A stretch of DNA of 64,000 nucleotides, from positions 48,136-112,135 of the forward strand of contig JAVSML010021646.1 of NCBI GenBank assembly GCA_038503035.1. Direction: 5' to 3'. Positions 12,367-24,326 of this stretch are shown piece by piece. The position numbers were made by a program, and so were the translations under genes. Numbering within the stretch: position 1 is the stretch's first letter; the number at the start of each line of letters is the position of its first letter. The DNA is from Crocodylus rhombifer (lineage: Eukaryota; Chordata; Crocodylia; Crocodylidae). Under the pieces are notes generated by a model. The model searched no databases, had not been told where the DNA came from, and saw only the letters and a list, made by a program, of their open reading frames with translations.

Positions 12367-12802
12367 GGGTGCATCTACATAAGATACTCCTGTGCAGTCA
12401 TTACTGTGCATTTATTTAGTATTTGTATTAGCAAATACTAAATAAATGTGCAGTAACCAGAGTACAAAGTAACCCCAAATCCACATTTTCCCATAACTAA
12501 AATGAAACACCACTAATAGATAGTGGTGTTTCATTTTAATCATGGAAAATGTGGATTTGGGGTTCCTTTTTTTTAAATAAAAAATTGGGGATTTTTTTTT
12601 TAAATTGGAGAAAACCAGGATCCTTGCTGCTCAGTAACCAGAGTTACTCTTCAGCAGCACTGGTGAATGTCTTAGGTGATTCTACTGCACAGTAATCTAA
12701 TAATACTTCACATTAGCATATTACCACTGTCCATGCTGTGATGCACTACTGCACAGTATTTTTCAGCTACTGTGTAGTCAGCATCTCATGTAGATGTACC
12801 CT
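12367..12802. mobile_element. Foldback family C, copy 1, with nested MITE
   Basis: Seen: inverted ends, 'gggtgcatctacat' at left and 'atgtagatgtaccc' at right. The interior is built from repeats of 'actgtgca'/'tgcacagt' ('gtgcagtaa', 'tactgcacagta'). A palindromic MITE occupies about 12463-12630. Related copies lie at 15.9-17.4, 22.6-23.5 and possibly 23.6-24.3 kb. Inference: a non-autonomous DNA transposon with no coding capacity. Confidence 0.65.
12463..12630. mobile_element. Palindromic MITE, copy 2 (left end lost)
   Basis: Seen: 'aagtaaccccaaatccacatttt', its inverse 'aaaatgtggatttggggttcctttt', a central 'agtggtgtttcattttaat', and the right end 'gagaaaaccaggatcc' are all present. The left terminal 50 bp is missing. 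The surrounding family C sequence repeats 'cagtaaccagagt' on both sides (near 12451 and 12637), longer than the usual 8-bp duplication. Confidence 0.88.
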
Positions 12803-14640
12803 CTGTGGTGTACATAATAAGTTAATTCTAAGAAAAATGAGTATTGAATCAAAAGTCAAATCTAGAAAGAGGTCTATAAAAATCAGATACTGCTCTAAAG
12901 ACTGCAAAATCTGATAATAGTAGTTCTCTTCCTTTTTATAATACTTATATGTTTGCATGGTCTTACGGGAAAGGTGAGTGTTTAACTGAAACTGTTCAGC
13001 TAGTAGTGCTGGATATGCATTAAAAGTTCAAGTTAGAAAAACAATTTTCTATCATAGTAAGTCTCTTCATATACATGCATTCAGAGAATTAGTTATATTA
13101 GATTAGAAAACAGAAGAGATGAATAAACCTATAAAAGCAAAGCTTTGAAAGCAGTTTAAATTAAGTACTACAGAAGGCTTGGCACATACGTCTGTTCACC
13201 CATGATCCGATGACTCTTTTGTATAAACAGGAAAAAATTAAAAGCAAAACCCTTAGCATCTAAGTAATATCAATATTATTTTTTGCTAATTAGTATATTT
13301 TTACAGCATATTCCATCCTACAACATGATTCTGTTGTCTATGAGAAAATGACTGGTAAAAATGAGCAATTGTCCATTCAAAGTAGAAAGAGGAAGAGAAA
13401 TGAGTGTGTGAAATGACATGTAGTTTCTGACTCTGTAAAGACATGAGCAAAATACATGTAACATTATAAATGAGTTATGTATCAGAATGTATAAGCTTTC
13501 ATTATGGCATTGACTTGAATAAAAAATCTGCAACCATCAACATCCTTTTCATAAAAGAACTAAATAACCAATAACTTTAAGGCTTATTACTGACTTTCAA
13601 CCAATGTCTATTATTGTACTGTCTTAAATTAACAATTTCTTGAATACTCTTCAACTGTGATTGTATTTATTTATTTGGTTAAAAAAAAAATACAGGCCTG
13701 AATGTGGGCATGAATGTTTGAATATGTTAATACTTAGTAGAAGGATTTACTTGTTATCAAGCTTAGAAAATATAATTCAAAATATTCAATAAATTAGTGA
13801 TGCTGGGTCAACCTCAGACTGTTTATATCACCTTGGGGTTTGGATGTTTTCTAATCTTACCCATTATTTTTATGAGTAGAGAGAGGTAATTAGTCTTGTT
13901 CTGAAGTAAGGCAGAAGGCGGGGCCAAGTGGCACCTTAAGGCATCTTTACACATGCTCCAGAATGAGGCAGTTTAATTGGAGGCTATTTGGAGTGATTCT
14001 AATTAAAGCACGTTCAGTGTCTTGTGTCTTCAGTGTCCCACACTTCAAAATGGTAGTGGGGGCTTTTTAACTAAAGCTCATTTGTGTCAATATTCCAACA
14101 GTTCTTCTTCTAGATTGTCTAATTAGTTGGTGCCCTAATATTAGTAGGCATTATGTGTCTGTAGGACATGGAGTGGAGCTGTGACCTGCAGGATCAGGGC
14201 AATGCATTACTTACCAATAACTTGCTCAAAAGTTTTAAAAGGTATTGATTGTTTGCACTCAGAGCAATCCCATTGTGTGTTTTCTGAAGTGGTGTAATGG
14301 ATAGCGCAGTGAACATTGGTAGGGGGTAGGGAATTATGGGGGTTTCTTTTTTTAAGTTTATCACATAGTCCTTCAGTCACATGCAAGTTGTTGAAATGTT
14401 GTCCCACATAAATTGGAAATAGGAGTAATTTTCCCTTGCTTTCAAGTGGACCAGGGTTGGGTCTTTTGTACTGTCCTGTTTACTCTATAACATACATCGT
14501 TAGCCTGCCACCGCCTCCTCTTTTTTTTCCTCCTTGCAATGACTTGGAGAAATGGCTCGCAGTGGGAAAAATAACATCCCCAGCTGGGCAATAATTAAGA
14601 GCAGTTACAAGCTTCACCTCAGTCCCTGGGGGAAAAAAGG
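12803..14640. other. No gene seen; contains a weak repeat near 13.94-14.07 kb
   Basis: Mostly AT-rich anonymous sequence. At about 13935-14075 there is an 'attctaattaaagcac' hairpin-like block resembling the one beside the gap at 50.8 kb (family F here). Confidence 0.5.
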
Positions 14641-15283
14641 GAGCGAGCCCTCAAGAAATCAATTTCTAAGCGCTTGGAGGAGAAGAAGGTGATTAAGAAC
14701 AGTCAGTATGGATTCATCAAGGGCAAGTCATGCCTGACCAACCTGATTGGCTTCTTTGCTAGCATGACTACCTCTGGATGTGTGAAGAGCAGTGGTTGTT
14801 ATATACATTGACTTCAGCAAGCCTTTCATATGGTCTTCAGCAACATTCTCAGAAGCAAACTAAGGAAGTATAGGTTGGATGAATGGTTTGTAAGGTGGAT
14901 AGAAAATTTTCTGGATCATCAGACTCAGAGGGTAGGAACCAATGGCTTGATGTCTAGTTGGCAGGCAGTATCAAGTGGAGTGCCCCAGGGGTTGGTCCTG
15001 GGGCCAGTTTTGTTCAACATCATCAGTGACCTGGAAGAATGGATGAAGTGTACCTGTAGCAAGTTTTCAGATGACACCAAGCTGTGGAGCATAGTAGATA
15101 TGCTGGAGAGTAGGACTAGAATTCAGAGAGATGTTGAAAAATTGGAGAATTGGACCAAACCCCAGTTGCACAAAGCCTTGGCTGGGATGATCTAGTTGGG
15201 GATGGTTCTGCTCTGAGCAGAAAGCTGGACTAGATGGCCTCCTGAGGTCCCTTCCAACCCTAATTTTCTACTACTCTATGATG
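14641..15283 (+). mobile_element. CR1 LINE, RT domain remnant with internal deletion
   Basis: Seen: KSISKRLEEKKVIKNSQYGF-type sequence and GKSCLTNLIGFF (14650-14755) are followed by a stop within the FSKAF region. A 121-codon frame (14830-15195) then has KLRKYRLDEWFVRWIENFL, SSGVPQGLVLGPVLFN and KFSDDTKLW. The palm box is F-S-D-D instead of FADD. After KLENWTKP the sequence jumps directly to the C-terminal tail, so most of the region after the palm is deleted. A CR1 3' UTR follows ('ggtcccttccaaccct', 'actctatgatg'). It is older and more diverged than the copies at 4.9 and 47.8 kb. Confidence 0.92.
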
Positions 15284-15898
15284 TAAGTAAGCAAAAAGTC
15301 TACAGTTTAGGAGGAAAGACAGCAATTACAGAGGTGAATTAAGCCAACTAAAGCTTATCAGATGAAGATGCTGAGCTCTATACACCTACATAAACAAATA
15401 AGAGCCATTCATTTATATAAGTGAAAATTAGGAAGCAAAATCTTGCCTGAAATATTTAATAGTAGTCCACTTTCTTATTTCATCTGATGGCTTTTGCGGA
15501 GAGAGAAATAACAAAAAAGCAAACTGTATTTCTTGTTTTCAGTATCTACAAAGCATGATATCTACATTCTCCATCTTGCATTCTCCAAAGTGATTTTAGA
15601 TTAATCTGATGCAGTAAGGAACTGTTTATACTCCAAAGTATTTGGCAATGTCCTGATGCAAACAGTGTCTTGTTATGTGAGACTTAGTTTAGTTCTCAAC
15701 TCTGAACCAAAAATGGTCTCAACTTTCTTATTTCATTCAAATAGGAATTACTTTTCACTCTTACTTTATGCCTCACTGGGCATTACGGAGGGATGCTTAA
15801 ATATGAAAGTTTAATTTATGGGCATGTGGGAAGTGTTTGCGTTGGTTCTGAACCTGAATATGCTTTTGGTTCTGACACTAGAGTAGTTCTGATTGTCT
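15284..15898. other. No gene seen
   Basis: Anonymous AT-rich spacer between the CR1 fragment and the family C element. Confidence 0.6.
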
Positions 15899-17371
15899 TG
15901 GTGTGTCTACATGAGATATTTTACTGTGCATTTAACCATGTGCAGTTTCTACTGTGCAGTAAATTAGTTTACTGTGCGGCTAGCTAGTACCTATAAATAC
16001 AGGTACTAAATTAACTGAGCAGTGGTTACTGTGCAGTAGGTCTCATGCAGATGCTAACCGGAAGCAAATTTTCTCCCCGGCAGCCTCACCAGCAGGGGGC
16101 CCCATCCTGGCTCTGCTCACCTCCTGGATCCATTGAAGAGCCACTCATCTTGGGGACTGTGTACCTCTCTGCCCTCCCCACACCCGTCCCACTGATGCAG
16201 GGCTCCCAGCTCCCTACAGTGGCAGGGAGCTGAGCAGCTCTGGGACTGAGGAGCTCCTGCTTCACTGCTTAGCCAGGGGCTGCATGAGAGCTGTCCCACC
16301 GGTGGGCCAGCTGGCATTGAGCCCCTGACTGGATGGAAAATCCCTGCTCAGCCAAGGGCGAGGAGGGAGCTGTCCCACCTGTGGGATACCATTGGAGCAG
16401 CTCCACTGGAACAGTTCCTGCCCAGCTCCCAGAGGAGCAGGCATTCCCCACCCAGCTGGGGACTTGCTGTCAGCTATCCAACTGGACAGTCAGGCAGGGG
16501 GTTGGGAAAGTGTCCCTTTCCCACAGATATTTTTCAGTCTCCTGCCCTGATTAGTCAATTAGGGCCTGGACTATAGGGCATGGGGCTGGGAAACAGCTGT
16601 CCCCCATCTCCCAGAGCCCAGGCCTGACCCCAGTGCCTCCTGTCTGTGGCTGGGACCAGGGGAGTCTAGAATTCCCTGTGGATGCTGTAGTGAGGCAGAG
16701 CAGGGCATAAGTACCCTGCTCTGACTTGCTCCTGTTAGGAGCAAATTTGCTCCTGATGGGTGCATCCAGATGTGTGTGGATGTTTGGTTCCCCAGGGACA
16801 AGTAGTGGTGGTGCACCTTGTGCTGCCACTTCTTGTCCTTGGGAATACCTGTGCCATGCAAGGTTTGGTACATGATAAGTTGCCTCAGGTGGCATAGGGG
16901 AGGCTGGGGCCAGCACTGTGCTGGCTCCAGCAGACTTATCTGGGATTCTGGGGGCATCCCAGAGCTGCAGCCATGGCAATCCTGCCAGGTAGAGACTGGC
17001 TGGCAGCCACAGCACAGCTCCAAGCAGCCCAGCTCCACTTTTTAGCAGCATGTGCTGCCTGAGCATGCACTGCTTTGGGGTTTTTGCCATGTCTTTTTTT
17101 GTTTTGTTTGTTTTTGTTTTTTTGACCCCTGGAAATAAAAACAAAACAGAGCAGCACACACTCAGTCATCATGCCCTTGCAGCGCAGAGAACTCCGGACT
17201 ATGTGGTATGTGGTGCTGGAAGCATGTTTGCAGTGCCACATACTGCGTGACTGCTCATCTGGATGTGCCTGATGGGGGCACATGTAGATGTGCTTCCAGG
17301 GGAACCTTACTACACACTATTTTAATGCTCAGTAAGCTCACAGAGCATTAATATCATATGTAGATGTACTC
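15899..17371. mobile_element. Foldback family C, copy 2, GC-rich interior with nested element D
   Basis: Seen: the left part 'gtgtgtctacatgaga', followed by 'ttactgtgca', 'actgtgcagtaaa' and 'gtgcagtaggtctcatgcagatgc', mirrors the right end 'catatgtagatgtact'. Between them lies about 1 kb of GC-rich sequence with repeated 'cagggagct' and 'gctgtcccacc' units. A second element (family D, 16759-17269) is embedded. The long frames in the GC-rich interior (for example minus 16551-17159) lack any recognisable domain and follow base composition. Inference: a non-autonomous transposon. Confidence 0.55.
16759..17269 (-). mobile_element. Foldback family D, copy 1, nested in family C
   Basis: Seen: the left end GGTGCATCCAGATG and the right end CATCTGGATGTGCC are inverted repeats. 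'cctgatg' is present on both sides (16752-16758 and 17268-17274), compatible with a 7-8-bp target duplication. The interior ('gacccctgga', 'ggctggggccag', 'gtgccatgcaaggt', 'gggacaagtag') is the inverse of 46026-46468, which confirms one family. It has no coding capacity. Confidence 0.72.
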
Positions 17372-19538
17372 TCTGTTCTTGAAAGATAACAGCTGTGGGT
17401 AATGGAAAATGAGAGGAGCTGATTTCTCCTTATCTGTTTCATACACCCTTTTGTAATCTTCCTTTTCAAAATGAACTTGTAGTAACACAAAACAACCATT
17501 TGACAGTGTGATGTCTTATGCATCCTCATTTGTGACACCTATATCTCCTACAAACAGGGACTTTGTACAGTGCCAGTAAAGGACGGGGAAAGAAAATGTC
17601 AAAGTGAAAAAATAATGTAATAACACTTGGCAAGTACTATTTGGTGATTGAAATTCATATCTTCCCACTTATAGTGTAGCAGAAAGCCCCCCTTGTACAT
17701 TTCCCTTCTGGACATGGATATAACAGAAGCCCTTTCTTCCTTGCACCCCCGCCCCACCCATTTTATGCATTTTTTTTTTCCTTCTAAGTATTGGCAGAGA
17801 CCTAGCACACTCATTTCATGGCTGTGGAAAGACTCAGAGCCAGCCAGAAAGCTGAAGTAGCTTTCTGTAGGAGAAACCTAGAAACTACATCTACATATCA
17901 ATTAAGCTCAGTGTCACTATAGAAAACAAAAGAACTAAAATACCCACTGCAAAGACTATAAATATATCCTGTGCTAACCTAATTCACTTACTGTCCCCAG
18001 TAGCCTTTGATCCTCACTACCACATATTGCATTTTTATATATTTCTCATAGTGCATTTTCATATTTTATCTGTCTCATCTTTACCATGGCATTTTGTATT
18101 TTATATTTTAAATTTTTAAACTCTTAAGGAATGTACTCCCTGTAGAATGAAGTTACACCCTAGATCATTGTTAAACTGCATTGAAATTTTAATAGTAAAG
18201 TGGTAAAATCTGAGTGAATGCAAGTGAATGATCTACTAAGACAGAAGGACAAGCAGGAGATCCTCTTCTGAAGAAGACATCGCCTTGAAGAAAGCTGACC
18301 ATCAACAGCAAACTCTGGGGCCTCGGACAGGTAGATATACTGACACCAGTGCTCCCATGATCATTACAACAGCCACTACACACTATACTCCATGGGCTTG
18401 AATGAGTGAGTGCATGTGTGTGTGCTAAGGTGGCCAGTACCACCCATAACTCAAAGTTTGCATTTATGATTTTATTGGTAACTTCACATCCCATCCAAAA
18501 AACTAGAATGTATTATGATCCCATGAGTTGGTCCTTTGTAGCCAACAATAGAATCTACTACCTTTAAGCCCTCCGTGTTATAAGATATAAAGTAATAGTG
18601 TCCCCAGCTAGATATTTGCCATCCCTTTATTTTATTTTTTTTTGGAGGTAAGGCTCCTGCCATATCCTTCATTCTCAATCAGTGCAGATTGACTCTCCCC
18701 CTTCTTCCTTACTGAGCAAATAGCTAGTAGATTATCAACTAGGTAGTTCAGTAGGAGTGTGGGAGGGGTGGCTGGTAGGCACTGAATCTCCAAGTCAGGG
18801 CAAGCAGAGAGACACCCTGTGATCCTAAGGCACCATGTGAGCTGCATACCCTTGAATTTTAGAGCCCAGGAAGGCTTTGCAGCATTGCCAGAATCACAAG
18901 GTGTCAGCTGAAGGCCCCTGGACAATTCGAGATTCTGGCAGTGACCTTAGCAGCTGATCCCAAGTAAAGTGAGAAAAGGGGCCTAAAGCCTCTGAAGTGA
19001 GAGAGAGAGCCACGCACTGGAAACTGCACCCTCATGTGTATCCACCCACCTTCTTACAGCTAGACCCTCACCCACCCAAAGACACTGAGACCCCAACAGG
19101 CACCACCATGGACCATGGATGAACCCAGCCCGTCTTCTCCCAACATCCAAATGTAAGGATGTAAGTGGCAGACTGAGAAATAAAACATCTTGTCACTATC
19201 TGGGGTGAGGAACACATCTAGTGTCAGCTCTAGATAGGGAATCAAATCAGAGATGTCTTCAAGAATATCACGCAGGAGATGCAGGTGAGGGGTCACAACA
19301 GAGACTGGGAGCAGCATCTCACCAAGACCACATTGATGAGGAGGCATTACCATGTGTTTGATGGTAGAAAGCCGTCTATGGTCTGGGACAGAGCATGCCA
19401 TCCTACAATGACCTGTCCTGTTTCCTCACCAAGAACTGAGCAAAGGCCCAAGAAGGAGTTCGTCCACTTGTGGCCCAGATCCTGATGCAGGGGAGCAGCA
19501 CAGCCTTGGTGGAAATAGGCAGCCCCCAACTAGGGAAG
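17372..19538. other. No gene seen
   Basis: Anonymous DNA. The 18.2-19.5 kb part has several 60-113-codon frames on the minus strand, but none shows a signal peptide, domain, conserved family motif or splice-consistent structure. Confidence 0.5.
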
Positions 19539-19574
19539 CCAATGTGGATTTTGGGTTACTTTTTTTAATCCAGA
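19539..19574. mobile_element. Palindromic MITE, small internal fragment
   Basis: 'aatgtggattttgggttac' followed by 'tttttttaatcca' matches the right arm of the MITE family, with neither terminus present. Confidence 0.7.
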
Positions 19575-19990
19575 GTAGTGAGGTGTCCAATTTGTGGACG
19601 ACCCAAAATTATTCAAAGTGGTAAAGACCAAGGTGGGCTGTGAGGAACTACAGAAAGATCTGGCACTATTGAGTTAATGGGCAACTAAATGGCAGATTAA
19701 ATTCAGTGTAGCTACATGTAAAGTGAGGCATATTGGCAAACTAGGGGTTTACTACTTTGAATAATTTTGTATCATCCACAAATTGGCCACCTCACTAGTC
19801 AGCCGCTGTTCCAGATCAGTTTTGAGTGTGTTAAACAGCACCAGTTACAACACAGCTCCTTGAGGAATCCTGCTGTTTACTTCTTTCCATCCTAAAACAG
19901 ACCATGCATATTTCCTCTTTATTGTCTATCCTTAAAAAAAGACTTGCTGAATCCTATTGTTCTATTATTCAATTTAGTATGAAAACTAAT
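19575..19990. mobile_element. Old LINE (CR1-like) RT fragments in tail-to-tail inverted arrangement
   Basis: Seen: on the plus strand 19575-19745 encodes FVDDPKLFKVVKTK, CEELQKDLALLS and WATKWQIKFSV, which is the RT palm and following region. From about 19747 the minus strand encodes the same start ('gccaatttgtggatgatacaaaattattcaaagt') and continues upstream into the RT. The shared part forms a 45-bp inverted repeat around a 120-bp loop. Known: twin priming gives the opposite (head-to-head) order, so it does not explain this arrangement. Confidence 0.65.
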
Positions 19991-20686
19991 TATATGCTTT
20001 GTTTTTTTTTGGTATTTACCTTTTGAGTTTTAAAATTTCAAATGTCATGATATATTAACCTAAGAGTTTTTTGCATATGATGAAGGAGGCACGATAGTGC
20101 ACTCTTGGAATCTTGGCTTTGTTTTTGTTTAGTATAATGCAAAAATTGGCATCATGACAAATTATGTATGCACACAAACCTATTTTGCTTCAATGTATAT
20201 ATTTTTGTAATTTTCTACATGGGAAAATGTCACCTTTGGATTTGATTGGAAATTTTCTAAATAGGAGAGATAAAAACAAGGTCAAAGAGATGTCCAGGAA
20301 GAGGACAAAAGAATATGATTTTTTAAAGCCATGCAAACATTTCAACTTTTGTACTAACAAACCATACTGGGGAATGGGAAGCTGAACATCAGCTTCGAAG
20401 TTATGAAAGAAAATAATATTTAGTTAACCAAAGAAACATAAATATTAGAAAGATTATTTTTATTGAATCATAAATAAGCTATGTTGGCTAGCGATTATAG
20501 GATAATGTAAGATCTATAGTAATCTTAAAGCTGTCATTCATTACTTAATGAATGTACTTAGTGGGAAACATCCTTGGAAATTACAGAAAGCCGTTATTTC
20601 AAATAAATATAAGAAAAAGTCATGCTGGCTTATAGTTATTGCTTCAATAAATCAAGAAGTCATCAGAACCTAAAGATGTATTTAAA

Positions 20687-20725
<39 letters not shown>

Positions 20726-21367
20726 AAATAGAGCTTTATTGAAGTATCCTTGAAAAAAGTCACAGCCTCACAATGTTCAATACCTTTACAGGACTATAAC
20801 CCAGATGTTTAACTTCAAGTAGGTCCCATGAAAAGTACTGAATTTAGGCCAAAAAGATACATGTTTGATTTCAAGATCTGCTTGGGGAATATTTGGCTGT
20901 AATATTATTTTGGTCAAAGACCATATGGGACTTTTTTTTACTAAGAATGGTACGCGTGTATTTTATTAAGACAATACAGAACTTTGAAATAAATATATAC
21001 AGAAATATTATCAATTGAATACCAAGTTACTTTCTCTGTTTTATTTTTTAAGGTGCCACTATAAAAGGCAAGGTGGCTCAGCAGGATGCCAGCCTAATAT
21101 TGGAGTCACTTTCATTTTCCTTGATCCCCCCCAAACCACTTGAGTAATACTGGAAAGATATATCTGCCTCAATTAAAGTAATAAAAGCAGAAGTATAACT
21201 GAGAGGGTGGGCATCACCTATGAGGAGGCACAAAAAAGCCTCCACCAGAGTGGCACCTGATTGCACTGCTACAACTGGCACTGTTGAAGCCTGAACTGCC
21301 TTGTGCATTCTGACTGCCCCAGGCATGGAACTGCCATCTGATGCCTCTGAATAAAAAATATTCCTTT
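19991..21367. other. No gene seen; one GA microsatellite
   Basis: AT-rich anonymous DNA containing a (GA)n tract at about 20686-20727. The frame at 20164-20385 is unremarkable. Confidence 0.55.
20686..20727. repeat. (GA)n microsatellite
   Basis: About 20 GA units with one A interruption. Confidence 0.95.
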
Positions 21368-22545
21368 ATTTAAGCCCCCCTAGATATTTTATTGATTGTG
21401 CAATTACCTTAATTGCTTGATTAGATTGGCTACATGTTTAAATTAACTATATTGCATTAAAAAGGTCTAACCAGCTATGTTATTGCTGAAAAAATGTGTA
21501 ATAACTTTATAACTGGTTCCTATATAGGTTTAATTTGCATGTGTAGGCAGTCTGCAGCTGGGAGACCACAGCTGCTGTCAGCAAAACCTGAGTTAGCTGC
21601 CCAAACAGGAAAGGGCAACCTGGCTTGCGTCGTGGGCACTAGCCGTGATAATATTACTCAAGAGACATGAGAATGCCAGCAATAATTTTTTTATTACTTC
21701 TGCAGAAGGGTAGACTCCCGCCTTATGGGTGGAAAGCTACCCCAAGAGGGGTTTGACCTTCCATATTTATATGTTTGCTTTACATATGGTATAATGAGGT
21801 TAGTCATCATTACATATTTTTCTGTTAGTTATAATTATCTCTTGCGATAGTCATCATCATAAGGGCATCTTCCCCTTTTCAGTTGAAGGTACCTTCCTCT
21901 TTCCAGTTGGGTCAGGGTCACCTTCCTCTTTCCAGTTGGGTCAGGGTCGAGCCTCAGAATAGATGTCTTCTGTATTAGCACTTACATTTTCGTAAGATTA
22001 TATTTAGTATTAGTATTACATATCTTAGTCATATATGCTTGGATTAAAACTGCCTACTAGTCAATTTGTTAGACAAACATTTAAAATACTGAACTTATGA
22101 ACTTATAAACTTCTCATGCTTGAACTTACAACTTACTCAATTAAGCAAGATAGCCTATCTTTTATATCACTGCTGCACTCTCCCCAGGCACTGGGGAGCA
22201 GAACATAACCCTGGCTCTGGGAGATCACGGCCAATGTGGTCTGCCAGCTGCAGGGGTGTAGGAGCACTCTAGAGCCATGGGGTGGTCCAGACAGTCACAT
22301 GGGTGGTTGACTGCAGTAGCATCACACAGGTGTGGGAGCTGATGGGATGCTCTGTCCTGGCATCATGTAGTCTCTGCAGCTGGGAGCCTTCTCACTGCCA
22401 ATAAGGCGTGATTGGATGTAATGTGCAATCCTACAGTTGTACCTCCTGCTATACACTTGTGGCATGAGAGAAGATACGACTGTGTGGTTCACATATTGAA
22501 TCCAACCATGCCTTTACCTACACATGTAGAGGGGGCCTTAGTAGC
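21368..22545 (-). repeat. Repeat family E, copy 2, long form
   Basis: Seen: the left end 'aagccccc...tgattgtgcaattacc' is the inverse of copy 1. The right end 'cacatgtagagggggcctta' is the inverse of the left-end type, giving inverted termini around a 1.1-kb body. The body contains a GC-rich 'gcagctgggag' stretch on both sides (21552 and 22375) and an unrelated AT-rich centre (about 21646-22169) with a 30-bp tandem duplication. Inference: a larger family E member, possibly with an insertion. Confidence 0.5.
21890..21948. repeat. Tandem duplication, about 30 bp x 2
   Basis: 'accttcctctttccagttg' followed by 'ggtcagggtc' occurs twice, back to back and without mismatch. Confidence 0.9.
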
Positions 22546-22575
22546 TCTGTTATGATCAAATAGATATTACAGACT

Positions 22576-23506
22576 CGGCACATCTACACAAGACACTTAA
22601 CTGCGCACTAGCATGGTTTACTGCAAAATAAGCATGTGCTTATTACACAGTAAACCTCCCTAATCTAGAGTAAATTATCTACATGCAAATGCAAGCAGCA
22701 AATTTACTTGAGATTAATAATGGTTCAGTAACGCTTATGTAGATCCCTGACTGGGAGCAAAATATGCTCCTGGTCAGCTGTTCACCAAGGGGCAGGAGAT
22801 ATCTCCCTGCCCCTGGGACCTGCCTTGTACTGGGGTGGCCTCCACCACAGGAGCCTGAGCAAGGACTGTGTCCCTCTGCTCTGGCAGCAGGGAACTCCAA
22901 GGCCTCTGCTCCAAGTTCATGAGTGGGGGACTGGGAGACTCTTATCTCCCAGTGCCGGATCTGCAACCATGGGTTTGGTGCTGGGAGATCCTTATCTCTT
23001 GAGCACCAGCCCCACAGTCATGGAGCTTGTTCCCCACCCAGCTCTGCTACCCAGCTTCTTCACAGCATGCAGAGTGAGGGCTGGGAATTGTTCTGGTCAG
23101 GAACAGGTCCCAGCACCATGCCCCAAATGGGTGATCAAGGCACAGGTCTTGGAAAGAGCTGAAGGGGTGAGGTAAGTCCCAGCCGCCTGCCCTGGTCCAC
23201 TGGTAGAGCAGCTAGCAGCAAGGTAGGAGGACGTTGTCCCTGCCTGAGCAGGGAGACATTGTCCCTGCCAGGACAGTTGTCTCCTGGCCTGGTGCTCTCT
23301 GCCAGTGCCTGAACTAGCACTAAGGGGGAGCCTAGAGCAGTGCCAGTAGGGGCCCCTTGCAGGGCTGCAGGAAACTTGGTGAAAAGAGCAGCAAATCTGT
23401 TTCCTAATCCCCTCATGTGTAGACAACTGCCTGACAGCACTTACTCCAGAGTATTTTACACCAGAGTAAATTTAAGCCAAATCAAATGCATGGGTAGATG
23501 CACCTA
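22576..23506. mobile_element. Foldback family C, copy 3, GC-rich interior
   Basis: Seen: the left end 'cacatctacacaagacactt' is inverted relative to the right end 'gggtagatgcacc'. AT-rich 'ttactgc'/'acacagtaaac' blocks sit next to the ends, with about 600 bp of GC-rich sequence between. The frames inside (for example 22825-23175 on plus, 23097-23426 on minus) follow composition and show no domain. Confidence 0.5.
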
Positions 23507-23550
23507 CCAGGTGATGCTCAAACACTAGTCATTGGGGATAGAATGGGTTT

Positions 23551-24326
23551 CTGTACATGAGAAGCTTTACTGTGTATTAGAGTAATCTAATGTGCAGTAA
23601 AGCATCAGCATCTACTTAAATTAGTCTAATACACTGCTTTCTAGTCCTGGTAGATATAGGTACTAGAAAATGGCACATTAAGCTAATCTGCTGAAGTGGA
23701 CATATAGATGCAGAGTAGGAGCAAATTGTTCTGGGAAGCCAAGGCATCAGGGGGCTCCAGGCTAGCCCCAAGCTCTGCCAAGCAGGTAGGGAGCTGGATA
23801 CAACTGCTTGCCTGCTCCCTGGAGCAGCTCCGAGCCTCATGGAGCTGGGAGCTCCCCCAGGCAGGTGGGCAGCTGGGGACACCTGCTCACCTGCTCCCCA
23901 AAATAGGTCTTTTTGGAATCTGAAGCTCCTCCAGGCAGGCAGGGAGCTGCAGGGCAACTGCTTTGGGGAGCAGGTCTATAGCTCCCTGCCTGCTTGGAGG
24001 AGCTCCTACCTCCACAGAGCTCAGGGGTGTTCCAGGGACTGGTCAGGCAGATCTCCCCACATCACCCCAACCCAGACCTGACCACCCCATACCATCTGTT
24101 AGTCTGGGGTTGTCCACAGTGTCCCTTGCCAGCCTAAAGCTGGCACCCAGGGGAGCCTACACCTCCCTTTGGCTACCGCAGGGGGAAAGAGTAGGACAGA
24201 ACAGCCCTGGACTTAACTGCTTCCAATGTGGGCACATGTTTAGACATGGGCCCAGGAGCAGTTTAATGTGTCTGAATTTTTTGTGCAGAAAATTCAGGCG
24301 CATTAATTACATGTGTAAATGTGTCC
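23551..24326. repeat. Probable foldback family C, copy 4
   Basis: Seen: 'ctttactgtgtattag', 'gtgcagtaaagcatc' and 'agcatctacttaa' at left, then a GC-rich interior with tandem-like 'caggcaggcagggagct' units, then 'attacatgtgtaaatgtgtcc' at right. The organisation is the same as in copies 2 and 3, with weaker ends. Confidence 0.4.

Noticed and set aside
16551..17159. 202-codon minus-strand frame
   Set aside because: Lies in GC-rich foldback sequence (families C and D). It has no domain or signal peptide, and the matching part at 46 kb does not keep the frame.
18189..19529. Cluster of 60-113-codon frames as a possible host gene exon group
   Set aside because: Frames overlap on both strands and lack conserved motifs, and no convincing splice-site arrangement or polyadenylation context was seen.
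21646..22169. Possible solo LTR inside family E copy 2 (TG...CA, reverse-complement AATAAA near 21690)
   Set aside because: No target duplication: the flanks are 'agccg' and 'ctgct'. The polyadenylation-like site is only 44 bp from the end, and the boundaries are not fixed by an uninterrupted copy.
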